Shown here: one piece after another, positions 1 to 7,813 of the stretch
Position numbering within the stretch: position 1 is the stretch's first letter
Layout of the letters: every line of letters starts with the position of its first letter
Source of the DNA: Rhodopila sp.
GTDB taxonomy: Bacteria > Pseudomonadota > Alphaproteobacteria > Acetobacterales > Acetobacteraceae
Direction: 5' to 3'
Assembly: GCA_031291715.1 (NCBI GenBank)
Contig: JARLIN010000056.1
Span: 1-36,401, forward strand
Length of the DNA: 36,401 nucleotides
Notes under the pieces: model-generated
What the model was told of the DNA's origin: nothing
What the model saw: only the letters and a program-made list of their open reading frames with translations
Databases searched by the model: none
Made by a program: the position numbers and the translations under genes

Positions 1-27
1 GAAGTCATCAAAAAATGCCAGCTTCAT
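1..27 (-). CDS. Partial 5' end, probable fumarylacetoacetate hydrolase (FAH) family protein
   Basis: Only the first nine codons are in the window, reading MKLAFFDDF on the minus strand, and the gene runs off the left edge. The ATG is preceded by a strong purine-rich ribosome binding site (GGGAGGGGG, 6-7 bases upstream), which supports a real start. An N-terminus of this type (MKLAxFDD) is common in FAH-domain proteins, which hydrolyse or isomerise beta-keto acids at the end of aromatic ring-cleavage pathways. That fits the catabolic neighbours. Nine residues cannot prove the family, so the identity is an inference. Confidence 0.45.
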
Positions 28-180
28 GGCGGCCCCCTCCCCAGGGTTGTTTGTTGTGTCGCCAGCCTAGACAGGTTCGGGACGACTGGAAATACGCGCG
101 GGACAACGATCCCCGCGGCGCGAGGCTTTCGCCCTGGCGATCATGCCGAGCGTGTCCCCATGTGCATCAGGATAAGCGCC

Positions 181-201
181 GGACACGCCCGGCCATGACG
201 G
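181..201. repeat. Half copy of an intergenic palindromic repeat
   Basis: Contains GCCCGGCCATGACGG, the reverse complement of the TCATGGCCGGGC core found at 5961-5994 and, with variation, at 19785, 22583 and 22651. The rest of the gap between the left-edge gene and the first LLM gene (28-233) shows no convincing gene. A 7-base inverted repeat CGTGTCC/GGACACG (151-157 and 181-187) could form a weak hairpin downstream of the LLM gene. Confidence 0.4.
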
Positions 202-233
202 AGAAAGAACGGCCCGGTTTCCGTAGAGGACAG

Positions 234-1220
234 CTACTCGGCCGTTAGATCTGCCAGCAATGGCAGCGCCTCCCGCGCGAACCACGCGATCTGTTCGGCT
301 TTCTGTTCGTAGGGGCCAAGCAGATCGAGAATGACGTGACGGACACCAGCAGAGTGGAATTCGCGGATGCGTTCGGCGACCATCTCCGGCGTTCCCAGTG
401 CACAATAACGCTGCGCGGCTTTGCGGAAATCCATAGCGTAACGAACGCTGAGGGTTTCGGTCGCGCGGTCGAGTGCTTCTTCGTAGGTGCGGTCCAGGCG
501 GGTGAAAAGCAAATGCCCGGTCCCGAACGGGGTGGGGCTTCTGCCGGCCTGTTCCGCTGCCTCATTGATCGTTTCCAGCGCGGCGCGATACATATCGGGG
601 GAGACGACGTAGGCCAGGTAGCCATCGCCCAGCCGGCCGATGCGGCGAAGGGCCGGGTCCTTGCGGCCGGCGAACCAGATGGGCGGGCCACCGGGTTGGC
701 GCGGCGGCGGGGACATGGGCACGTCCTCGAACGGGCCATAGAACTTGCCGTGATGGGTGACCGGGTCGCCGCTGAAGAACTTCCGCAGGACTGTCACACC
801 TTCCGCGAGGCGGGCGCCACGTTCGTTATGTGGAACGTCACAGGCGGCATATTCCTGGGGGAATTCTCCACCCACGCCGACGCCCAGGATGAACCGGCCC
901 TCGGTCAGGTGATCCAGCGTGGTGACCTGCTTCGCCACCGGCGTCGGATGCCGCAGCGGCAGCAGCAGCACCGAAGTGCCGAGCAGCAACCGACGGCTGA
1001 CCACGGCGGCCTGCGCCAGTTGCAGCAGCGGGTCCAGGATGGCGACAGGGAATGAAATATGATCGCCGACCCACAGCGAGTCGTAGCCGCTGTCGTCCAC
1101 CAGCCATACCAGATCAACCAGCTCGTCGATCCGCGGCAGCCAGGGGCCATCCGCCGGCTCCGTTCGGCGGTGGATGGTCTGGATGCCGATGCGCAGGCGT
1201 GTATCCAAAGTGAGGCTCAT
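234..1220 (-). CDS. LLM class flavin-dependent oxidoreductase (TIGR03619-like)
   Basis: This 328-residue protein has the luciferase-like TIM-barrel fold typical of FMN- or F420-dependent monooxygenases and reductases. Visible marks are the barrel start RLRIGIQ, the conserved TLDHLTEGRFILGVGVGG segment near residues 100-117 (phosphate/flavin binding), and the late segment PPIWFAGRKDPALRRIGRLG before the C-terminal helices. The start at 1220 was chosen over a longer frame to 1295 because GGGAG lies 7 bases upstream and homologues begin at this point; the extra 25 residues look non-coding. It is divergently arranged with the crotonase gene at 1311 across a 90-base gap that probably holds both promoters. 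Cofactor choice (FMN or F420) and substrate cannot be told from sequence. Confidence 0.9.
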   Translation of the reverse strand: MSLTLDTRLRIGIQTIHRRTEPADGPWLPRIDELVDLVWLVDDSGYDSLWVGDHISFPVAILDPLLQLAQAAVVSRRLLLGTSVLLLPLRHPTPVAKQVTTLDHLTEGRFILGVGVGGEFPQEYAACDVPHNERGARLAEGVTVLRKFFSGDPVTHHGKFYGPFEDVPMSPPPRQPGGPPIWFAGRKDPALRRIGRLGDGYLAYVVSPDMYRAALETINEAAEQAGRSPTPFGTGHLLFTRLDRTYEEALDRATETLSVRYAMDFRKAAQRYCALGTPEMVAERIREFHSAGVRHVILDLLGPYEQKAEQIAWFAREALPLLADLTAE

Positions 1221-1310
1221 GCTGCGGCTCCCATCGTTTGCGGGGACAGTGTTGCAGCCGACGGCACGCCACGCCAAGCTAGCGGGGACTGACATCGCGG
1301 AGAAACGTCC

Positions 1311-2093
1311 ATGCCCGACCTGATCGAGACCGTCGAAGACGGGGTCGCCACCCTCACCCTGAACAGGCCCGAGAACCTGAACGCCCTGTCCGACGAGATC
1401 CGTCTGGGATTGCTGGAATCAATCTACCGCCTGGGTGCCGATGATTCTGTCGGCTGCATCGTGCTGACCGGCGCCGGCCGCGGCTTCTGCGCCGGCGGCG
1501 ACGTGAAGACCATGGCAGGCCGGTCCGCCCGTGGTTTCGAGGAGCGCGCAGCCGGAATCCAGCAATCCAACCGCATCCCGATGCTGATGCATTCCACGCC
1601 CAAGGTCATCATCGGAATGATCAACGGCGTTGCCGTCGGCGCCGGCCTCAGCATGGCGGCCGCCTGTGACCTGCGCGTGGCCGCGCGGTCCGCCCGTTTC
1701 GGCACCGGCTTCATCAAGATTGGCCTGTCCGGCGACTGGGGCGGCACCTGGAGTCTGACCCGTCTGGTGGGCACCGCTAAGACGCGGGAATTGTTCTTTA
1801 CCGGCGACATGATCGACGCGGACGAGGCGTTGCGGATCGGCCTGGTCAACAAAGTCGCCGACGATGCGGATCTACTGGAAACCACGATGACCCTGGCCCG
1901 CAGGATCGCGTCGATGCCGCGCGTGGCGCTGGGCTATACGAAAAAGAACCTGGCCGCGGCCGAGACGGGCGATTTCGCCACCTCGCTGGATATGGAAGCG
2001 TTCAATCAAGCCCGTTGCTCGCAGACGGAAGATCACCGCGAAGCCGTCCAGGCGTTCAAGGAAAAGCGCAAGCCCGCCTTCAAGGGGCGCTGA
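1311..2093 (+). CDS. Enoyl-CoA hydratase/isomerase family protein, PaaG-like isomerase type
   Basis: A 260-residue crotonase-fold protein of normal length. The oxyanion-hole segments are present: GFCAGGD (residues 58-64) and INGVAVGAGLSMAAACD (104-120). Both glutamates used by classical hydratases are missing: the Glu144-equivalent is Ser114 and the Glu164-equivalent is Phe134. An aspartate at 142, in GLSGDWGG, lies where PaaG-type isomerases carry their catalytic Asp. The likely role is therefore double-bond or epoxide isomerisation of an acyl- or aryl-CoA rather than hydration; that is inference from residue positions. The LLM oxidoreductase starts 3 bases after the stop, so the two are almost certainly co-transcribed. 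Confidence 0.9.
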   Translation: MPDLIETVEDGVATLTLNRPENLNALSDEIRLGLLESIYRLGADDSVGCIVLTGAGRGFCAGGDVKTMAGRSARGFEERAAGIQQSNRIPMLMHSTPKVIIGMINGVAVGAGLSMAAACDLRVAARSARFGTGFIKIGLSGDWGGTWSLTRLVGTAKTRELFFTGDMIDADEALRIGLVNKVADDADLLETTMTLARRIASMPRVALGYTKKNLAAAETGDFATSLDMEAFNQARCSQTEDHREAVQAFKEKRKPAFKGR

Positions 2094-2096
2094 TCG

Positions 2097-3146
2097 ATGC
2101 GCGTTCTGAATACCCTGCCGCAAGCCGACCTCCGTAACATCGCTGCCTCGGCGATCGCCTCCGAGGCAGCCGGCTACGACGGCCTGCTGACAATGGAGAA
2201 CAAGCACGATCCATTCCTCGCGCACGCCATCGCCGCGGTAAACACCGAACGCGTCGAGTTGGGCACGTCTGTCGCGATCGCCTTTCCGCGCAGCCCGATG
2301 GTGGTGGCGAACGCATGCTGGGATTTGCAGAACGCCTCGCGCGGGCGGTTCGTGCTGGGAATCGGTCCGCAGATACGGCCGCATAACGAAAAGCGGTTCA
2401 GCGTGAAATGGACGGCCCCGGCGCCCCGGCTGCGCGAATACGTGCAGGCGCTGCGGGCGATCTGGACGACGTGGGAGAAGGGGGAAAAGCTGGATTTTCG
2501 CGGTCAGCACTACACTTTCACGCTGATGCCACCTTACTTCATGCCGCCCTCCACCGGACAGAAGATGGTGCCGATTACCCTGGCCGCGGTGGGTGAACAC
2601 TCGCTCCGCCTGGCCGGTGAGGTCGCCGATGGTGTCCGCCTGCACGGCTTCTGCACACGCCGCTATATCGAGGAGGCAATCATCCCTCGGGTCCAGGAAG
2701 GGATGGCCCGCACCGGCCGGACTCGTGAGCATTTCGAGATCACCGGCGGTGGTTTCGTCGCGACCGGGAAGGACGAGGAAGCCACCGCGAAGGCGTTCGA
2801 AATCGTGCGCGGGCGCGTGGCGTTCTATGGGTCCACACCAGGTTATTGGGGTGTGCTGGAGCTCCACGGTTATGGCGATCTGGGCCGCGAGCTGAACGCG
2901 ATGTCGAAAGCCGGAAAGTGGAATGAAATGGCTGGCCGCGTATCCGACGACGTGGTGCATCTGTTCGCCGCTGTCGGCACACACAAGGAGATCGCGGCGC
3001 GGATCGAGGAGCGCTTCGGCGGATTAAGCGATGCGCTGAACCTTCGTCCGGATTCATCGTCAGCCGGCGGGGATGTGCCGCCTGATGTGATCCAGGAGAT
3101 CAAGCGGATCGCGACGCCATTTCGGGATTACAAGACGGCGTGGTAA
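2097..3146 (+). CDS. LLM class flavin-dependent oxidoreductase (TIGR03617-like)
   Basis: A 349-residue luciferase-like protein. The N-terminus MRVLNTLPQADL, followed by AAGYDGLLTMENKHDPFL near residue 24, and the segment SRGRFVLGIGPQIRPHNEKRF near residues 84-103 match the F420-dependent TIGR03617 group. The barrel ends with an IAARIEERFGG-type helix near 300. It starts 3 bases after the crotonase stop, so translation is probably coupled. F420 use is assigned by family name only; no F420 biosynthesis gene is in the window. The Gfo/Idh/MocA gene follows 43 bases later on the same strand and may be in the same transcript. Confidence 0.9.
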   Translation: MRVLNTLPQADLRNIAASAIASEAAGYDGLLTMENKHDPFLAHAIAAVNTERVELGTSVAIAFPRSPMVVANACWDLQNASRGRFVLGIGPQIRPHNEKRFSVKWTAPAPRLREYVQALRAIWTTWEKGEKLDFRGQHYTFTLMPPYFMPPSTGQKMVPITLAAVGEHSLRLAGEVADGVRLHGFCTRRYIEEAIIPRVQEGMARTGRTREHFEITGGGFVATGKDEEATAKAFEIVRGRVAFYGSTPGYWGVLELHGYGDLGRELNAMSKAGKWNEMAGRVSDDVVHLFAAVGTHKEIAARIEERFGGLSDALNLRPDSSSAGGDVPPDVIQEIKRIATPFRDYKTAW

Positions 3147-3189
3147 CAACGATGAGCAGATTTCGTTTCGTGATCACCGGCCGGCCGCG

Positions 3190-4197
3190 ATGAGCCGCAT
3201 CCCGCTCGCCCTCATCGGACTTGGCCCAGGTGCTGAACCGCATGCGAAAAGCCTCGTCGATCTGGCCGGCCGGGTGGACGTGAAGGCGGCCGCGTCGCGC
3301 ACCGAGGGCCGAACACGTGCGTTCGCGGATCGCTTCGGCTTTCCCGTTACCACCGATATCGATGGGGTGATTGCCGACCCCACGATCCAGGCTGTGCTCG
3401 TGCTGACACCGCCCGCCGCGCATCTCGATATCGCGGAACGCTGCCTGCGCGCGGGCAAACATGTGCTGGTTGAGAAGCCGCTTGAACTCACGGTGGATCG
3501 CGCGGAGCAACTCGTGCGGGCCGGACGGCAGGCGGGGCGGCGGATGGGCGTGGTTTTGCAGCACCGCTTCCGTCCCGCGAGCCTCCGCCTGCGCGCGGCC
3601 ATCGATGCCGGCGCGTTGGGCACGATCACGGCCGCCTGGATGCTGGTGCCGTGGTGGCGGCCGCAAGCCTATTACGATGAGCCAGGCCGCGGAACGATGG
3701 CACGCGACGGCGGCGGCGTTCTGATGACACAGGCGATACACACGCTCGATCTGTTCCGTTCCCTCGTGGGTGTTGAAGCTGTCGTCGCCGCGCAGGCTGT
3801 GACGACGGCCACGCACCGGATGGAGACGGAGGACTTCGCGTCCGCCTTGGTCCGCCTGGGCAACGGTGCGCCGGGCACCATTATCGCCACGACCGCTGCC
3901 TATCCCGGGGGGCCCGAACGGATCGAAATCGCCGGCACGCGGGGCACGGCCTCCCTGGTCGGCGGCTCGCTCCGCCTGTCAACGATCGACGGTGGCGAAG
4001 AGAACATCGTCGCCGAGGCATCCACCGGCAGCGGCGCCAGCATCATGGACTTTCCGCACGACGCCCACCGTGCGGTACTGGCCGACTTCCTCGACGCCAT
4101 CGAGCAGGATCGCGATCCGCTCGTCACCGGCGAGGAAGCGCTGGCGAGCCAGCGCCTGATCGCTGACATATTGGCCGCGGCTGGATGGCGGTCTTGA
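3190..4197 (+). CDS. Gfo/Idh/MocA family NAD(P)-dependent oxidoreductase
   Basis: A 335-residue protein with a Rossmann N-terminus (LIGLGPGAEPH, residues 8-18) and the family signature EKPLE at 95-99, whose lysine helps bind cofactor and substrate. The C-terminal alpha/beta domain carries GGGVLMTQAIHTLD, with the conserved His near residue 180. Members oxidise or reduce hydroxyl groups on sugars, inositols and other cyclic polyols. Its place behind a crotonase and an LLM oxidoreductase suggests a dehydrogenase step in the same pathway, with an unknown substrate. It is convergent with the amidohydrolase, leaving only 3 bases between the stops. Confidence 0.9.
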   Translation: MSRIPLALIGLGPGAEPHAKSLVDLAGRVDVKAAASRTEGRTRAFADRFGFPVTTDIDGVIADPTIQAVLVLTPPAAHLDIAERCLRAGKHVLVEKPLELTVDRAEQLVRAGRQAGRRMGVVLQHRFRPASLRLRAAIDAGALGTITAAWMLVPWWRPQAYYDEPGRGTMARDGGGVLMTQAIHTLDLFRSLVGVEAVVAAQAVTTATHRMETEDFASALVRLGNGAPGTIIATTAAYPGGPERIEIAGTRGTASLVGGSLRLSTIDGGEENIVAEASTGSGASIMDFPHDAHRAVLADFLDAIEQDRDPLVTGEEALASQRLIADILAAAGWRS

Positions 4198-4200
4198 GGG

Positions 4201-5013
4201 TTACCCGCGCTTCCATTCCAGCCAATCGATCACGCCCTGGCCCATCACCTTGTCCAGATCCTTCCCTTTCAGCCAAGGCAGTTCCTCGGTGAAGAACGTC
4301 AGACACTGCCGGTCGCTGCACGGCATCCGCGTGATGTCAGTCCCCCAGAAAAACCGGGCCGGCCCGAACGCATCGAAAATCCGGTGTAGCCCCTCGTGGA
4401 TATCGCGGAACGGATACGCCTCCTTCGAATATCCCGGCGCACCTGTCGCCTTGATCGCCACGTTCGGCAGCTTCGCCAACGGCAGCAGATCATCCAGCGT
4501 CGCGAACGCCGCCTGACCCTGCGCGGAGCGGACCAGCCCCAGATGATCCACGATCAGCTTCAAATGCGGATGCCGCTCCGCGATCTGCTTGAACAGCGGC
4601 AGGAAGCGCCAGGCCATTGTCGCGATCGGCGTGCCGGCCTTCTCGGCCGCCGGCCATAGCCAGTCCATGGTGCCGTCTTGATGCCAGGTCTCCTGCCCCT
4701 CCCGCGTCAGGGACCAGCGTAAACCCACCATGCCGGGCTGCTGCTTCCAGGTCTCGATCCGCTTGCGCTGCGACGGATCGTCCAGCGGGAACCACCCCAA
4801 ACTGCAGAATTTGTCCGGATATTTGACCGCCGCCTCGATCGCCATTTCGTTTGAACCAGCGTCCCAGCTGGGTGGGTGCAGCACCGCGCCGTTCACCCCG
4901 GCTTCATTCATTTCCCCGATGAGTTCCTCGGCCGTGAATATGGAGGTCTGGCGATGATGTCCGCTGGGCTTGCCGCTGCCCCAGATGTGAACCTGTGCAT
5001 CGATGATCAGCAT
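4201..5013 (-). CDS. Amidohydrolase family protein (PF04909-type)
   Basis: A 270-residue TIM-barrel hydrolase. It begins MLIIDAQVHIWG, where His9 is the N-terminal metal-site histidine of the QxHxW type. VDHLGL near residue 160 gives the central His, and WGTDITR near 240 gives the catalytic Asp. Members hydrolyse lactones or decarboxylate ring-cleavage products such as pyrone dicarboxylate, which suits the catabolic setting. The start at 5013 was chosen because GGAGG lies 7 bases upstream; the longer frame to 5091 would run into the opposite-strand SurE start. It is divergent from surE with overlapping promoter space. Confidence 0.9.
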   Translation of the reverse strand: MLIIDAQVHIWGSGKPSGHHRQTSIFTAEELIGEMNEAGVNGAVLHPPSWDAGSNEMAIEAAVKYPDKFCSLGWFPLDDPSQRKRIETWKQQPGMVGLRWSLTREGQETWHQDGTMDWLWPAAEKAGTPIATMAWRFLPLFKQIAERHPHLKLIVDHLGLVRSAQGQAAFATLDDLLPLAKLPNVAIKATGAPGYSKEAYPFRDIHEGLHRIFDAFGPARFFWGTDITRMPCSDRQCLTFFTEELPWLKGKDLDKVMGQGVIDWLEWKRG

Positions 5014-5105
5014 GGACGGGCCTCCTTTTCTTTTCCCCGATGCTGACCCCTTGCCGGCCGGGATGCAACCGGGCCAAACAGGGGCAACCACAAGGAGTTC
5101 GCACG

Positions 5106-5879
5106 GTGCTGGATCGGGTCATGCTGACGAACGATGACGGGATCGACGCCCCCGGCATGAAGGTGCTGGAGGAAATCGCCGCCCAAATTGCTCGCGAAGT
5201 CTGGGTCGTCGCGCCCGAACACGACCAGAGCGGCCAATCCCACGCCATCAGCCTGCATCACGCCCTGCGCATCAGCGAACGCGGCGAACGCCGCTTCGGC
5301 GTAACCGGCACGCCCGGCGACTGCGCCGCGATCGGTCTGTGCCACATCATGAAAGAGGCCCCGCCACAACTGGTGCTATCAGGCGTCAACCGCGGCCTGA
5401 ACCTGGGCATGGAAACCGTTTTCTCCGGCACCGTCGGCGGCGCCATGACCGCCATGATGCTCGGCGTTCCCGCGCTGGCGTTGAGTCAGGCGTTCAAGGA
5501 CCGGAACAATGTTCCCTGGGACACGGCGCGCACCCTGGGCGCCGCGACGATCCGTGAGCTGCTGGCCGTCGGCTGGGGCAAAAGTGCAATCCTGAACATC
5601 AATTTTCCTCCGATCCCCGCCGCCGAAGCCGGACCGATGACACTGGCACGTCAGGGTGAGGGCGCGGTCGCAGGCATGCATGTCGACACCCGCGTCGATC
5701 CGCGGGGCATGTCCTATCACTGGCTGAACTTCAAACGCGGCGACATCCAGCAAGGTCCGGAGAGCGACTACAGCGCCATGCGCGCGGGGAAGATCGTTGT
5801 GACGCCATTGCGTTACGACCGGACGGACGATGAGGCGTATGCCGAGCTGGCAGCGCATTTGCCGCGGTTTGGCGGGTGA
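5106..5879 (+). CDS. surE: 5'/3'-nucleotidase SurE
   Basis: SurE is a divalent-metal-dependent phosphatase acting on nucleoside 5'- and 3'-monophosphates and short polyphosphates. The 257-residue protein shows all hallmarks: LTNDDGIDAPG near residue 7 with the paired metal-binding Asp (10-11), APEHDQSGQSHAISL near 38, VTGTPGDC near 70, and SGVNRGLNLGMETVFSGTVG near 93. I chose the GTG at 5106 because AAGGAG ends 8 bases upstream. The ATG five codons later would be too far from that site. The usual neighbours of surE (pcm, an nlpD-like gene, serS) are absent here; it sits alone between an amidohydrolase and an LLM/SDR operon. Confidence 0.95.
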   Translation: MLDRVMLTNDDGIDAPGMKVLEEIAAQIAREVWVVAPEHDQSGQSHAISLHHALRISERGERRFGVTGTPGDCAAIGLCHIMKEAPPQLVLSGVNRGLNLGMETVFSGTVGGAMTAMMLGVPALALSQAFKDRNNVPWDTARTLGAATIRELLAVGWGKSAILNINFPPIPAAEAGPMTLARQGEGAVAGMHVDTRVDPRGMSYHWLNFKRGDIQQGPESDYSAMRAGKIVVTPLRYDRTDDEAYAELAAHLPRFGG

Positions 5880-5960
5880 ACGGGAACCCGCGCCAGCCGC
5901 AATAGCCGGGGCACGGCCCATGGGAGCCAACCTAAGGGAACGGGCACGGAGCTTTGCTCT

Positions 5961-5994
5961 TGCGTCATGGCCGGGCCGGCCTGGTCATGACGCA
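5961..5994. repeat. Intergenic palindrome, REP-like
   Basis: TGCGTCATG and CATGACGCA form perfect 9-base arms around a GC-rich centre that is itself partly self-complementary. It lies in the 119-base gap between the convergent surE and SDR genes, where it could act as a two-way transcription stop. The TCATGGCCGGGC core recurs in other gaps of this window, so a dispersed repeat is at least as likely as a dedicated terminator. No T-run follows on either strand. Confidence 0.6.
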
Positions 5995-5998
5995 GTCA

Positions 5999-6760
5999 TC
6001 AGCCCGACTGCCCGCCAGTCACATCGATCGTTAGTCCCGTAACAAAATCCGCGTCCGACGAAGCAAGGAAACAAATTACCTTCGCCTGGTCGGACGCCTC
6101 GGCGACCCGCCGCAGCGGTGTGTTCTCGATCTGCGCCGACTGAGCCTCCGGTGACCGCTGGTTCCAATGTGGCCTGATCCGTTCCGTCAGTGTCAGGCTG
6201 GGCGCGATCGCATTGATATTGATTCCGAATGGTCCCAGTTCGAACGACAGCTTGCGCGTGAACGCGATGATGCCGCCCTTCGCCGCCGCATAGGCACTCC
6301 CGCTGGCGACACTCATGCCACGCCCGGCAATGGATGCGAGATTGACGATCTTGCCCGATTTTTGCCGTTTCATCACCGGCACGACCGCATGGGTGAAAAG
6401 AAATGTCCCATCCAGGTTGAACGCGATCACCCGCTGCCAGTCATCCAGGGAGTGCTCCTCCACCATCGCCGATGGCTTGGCGATGATCGTGCTGCCACCA
6501 ACGGCATTGACCAGGATATCAATCCGCCCGAATTCCTTCACCGTATTGGCGACGACCTCATCTACCTGCCCCTGATCCAGCGCGTTGCACAGCCTTCCAT
6601 GCGCCTGGCTCCCGAGCGCGGCCACCGCCGCATCCAGCCGTTCCGAGTGGTTATCCACACAGACCACCACCGCACCTTCCCGCGCCATGATCTCGGCCGT
6701 CGCGCGGCCGATTCCATTCGCCGCCGCTGTGATCAGTGCGACCTTGCCCTTGAAGCGCAT
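5999..6760 (-). CDS. SDR family NAD(P)-dependent oxidoreductase
   Basis: A 253-residue classical short-chain dehydrogenase. The cofactor motif TAAANGIG (residues 11-18) varies the usual TGxxxGxG by having Ala for the first Gly. NLASIAG supplies the catalytic Ser region and YAAAK the Tyr/Lys pair. The C-terminus VTGLTIDVTGGQSG is typical. The start at 6760 follows GGGAGG at good spacing. It is the last gene of a four-gene minus-strand operon, 15 bases behind an LLM oxidoreductase, which suggests it oxidises or reduces a hydroxy/keto product made by those enzymes. Confidence 0.92.
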   Translation of the reverse strand: MRFKGKVALITAAANGIGRATAEIMAREGAVVVCVDNHSERLDAAVAALGSQAHGRLCNALDQGQVDEVVANTVKEFGRIDILVNAVGGSTIIAKPSAMVEEHSLDDWQRVIAFNLDGTFLFTHAVVPVMKRQKSGKIVNLASIAGRGMSVASGSAYAAAKGGIIAFTRKLSFELGPFGININAIAPSLTLTERIRPHWNQRSPEAQSAQIENTPLRRVAEASDQAKVICFLASSDADFVTGLTIDVTGGQSG

Positions 6761-6775
6761 TGTTTTCCTCCCGTT

Positions 6776-7813
6776 TCAGTTCAGGCGGGCTGCCTGCGCC
6801 ATCACCTCGATTGCCTCGGGCTGTCGGGATCTGACCGTCAGGCTTGTCGCCCCCGACTCCTCCCACGCGCGGAACCGCTGCCGAATACGATCCGGCGGCC
6901 CGACCAGCGACTTCATATCCACCCACTCATCCGGCACCGCCGCGATGGCCTCTTCTTTGCGATGCGCCAGATACAGTTCCTGGATGCGATCGGCTGCTTC
7001 CGCGAAACCGCGGCGGATCATCTGATCCTTGTGAAAATTCTTGTCCTTGTGCCCCATGCCGCCGACATACAGCGCCACTTCCGGTTTCAATTTCGCGAGT
7101 GCGGCCTTCACATCATCCGCGACCTCGACGTGGATGGATGCCTGGATCTCGAAATCCTTCAGGCTCTTGCCATTGCCGGCGCGCCGGAAGCCTTCCTCCA
7201 GCCAGGGACCGTATTCTTCCATGCAGCCAGGTACAAAGCCCATCGGCAGCCAGCCATCGGCGATTTCCGCCGTCAGCTTCACGGTCGATTCGCTGCCGGT
7301 CGCCAGATAGATCGGGATATCCGGATTCATGTGCAGGATGGATTTCAGCGGCTTGCCAACGCCGGCCGCACCTTCGCCGGTATAGGGAAGGCTGATCTCT
7401 CGCCCTTCATGCGCCACCGGCTCTTCCCGCCGGAACACCTTGCGCATGATCGCGACGTAGTCCTTCAGCCGGTAATACGGCCGTCCCCACGGTTGTCCAT
7501 ACCATCCCTCGACGATCTGCGGGCCCGACACGCCCAGTCCCGCGATGAATCGTCCACCACCCGCCAGAGCATCCACAGTCCCCGCGCACATCGCCGCGTT
7601 GGCGGGCGTCCGGGCCGCCAACTGCATAATCCCGGTGCCTAGCCGAATCTTCTTCGTCACCGCGGCCAGGAACGCCAGCGGAGTCACAGCGTCCGAGCCA
7701 TATGCTTCCGCCGACCAGACGGAGTCATACCCAAGCTCTTCGGCGCGCTGCACCAGCTTCACAGGCAGATCCATCTTAGCCTTGGAATAACCGATCGACA
7801 GTCCGAGTTTCAT
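6776..7813 (-). CDS. LLM class flavin-dependent oxidoreductase (TIGR03559-like)
   Basis: A 345-residue luciferase-like protein. It begins MKLGLSIGYSKAKMDLPVKL, followed by ELGYDSVWSAEAYGSDAVTP and a flavin-binding segment GGGRFIAGLGVSGPQIVEGW near residues 85-104, as in the F420-dependent TIGR03559 group. The start at 7813 overlaps the stop of the upstream NtaA/SnaA-type gene as ATGA, implying translational coupling. The longer frame (to 7996) is an unused extension lying inside that gene. Third gene of the minus-strand LLM/LLM/LLM/SDR operon. The substrate is unknown. Confidence 0.9.
   Translation of the reverse strand: MKLGLSIGYSKAKMDLPVKLVQRAEELGYDSVWSAEAYGSDAVTPLAFLAAVTKKIRLGTGIMQLAARTPANAAMCAGTVDALAGGGRFIAGLGVSGPQIVEGWYGQPWGRPYYRLKDYVAIMRKVFRREEPVAHEGREISLPYTGEGAAGVGKPLKSILHMNPDIPIYLATGSESTVKLTAEIADGWLPMGFVPGCMEEYGPWLEEGFRRAGNGKSLKDFEIQASIHVEVADDVKAALAKLKPEVALYVGGMGHKDKNFHKDQMIRRGFAEAADRIQELYLAHRKEEAIAAVPDEWVDMKSLVGPPDRIRQRFRAWEESGATSLTVRSRQPEAIEVMAQAARLN

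Noticed and set aside
1872-2984. 370-codon minus-strand ORF
   Set aside because: Shadow of the crotonase and LLM genes on the plus strand.
6167-7642. 491-codon plus-strand ORF
   Set aside because: Antisense to the SDR and LLM genes. The translation is His/Arg/Pro-rich without any domain, as expected for a high-GC shadow frame.
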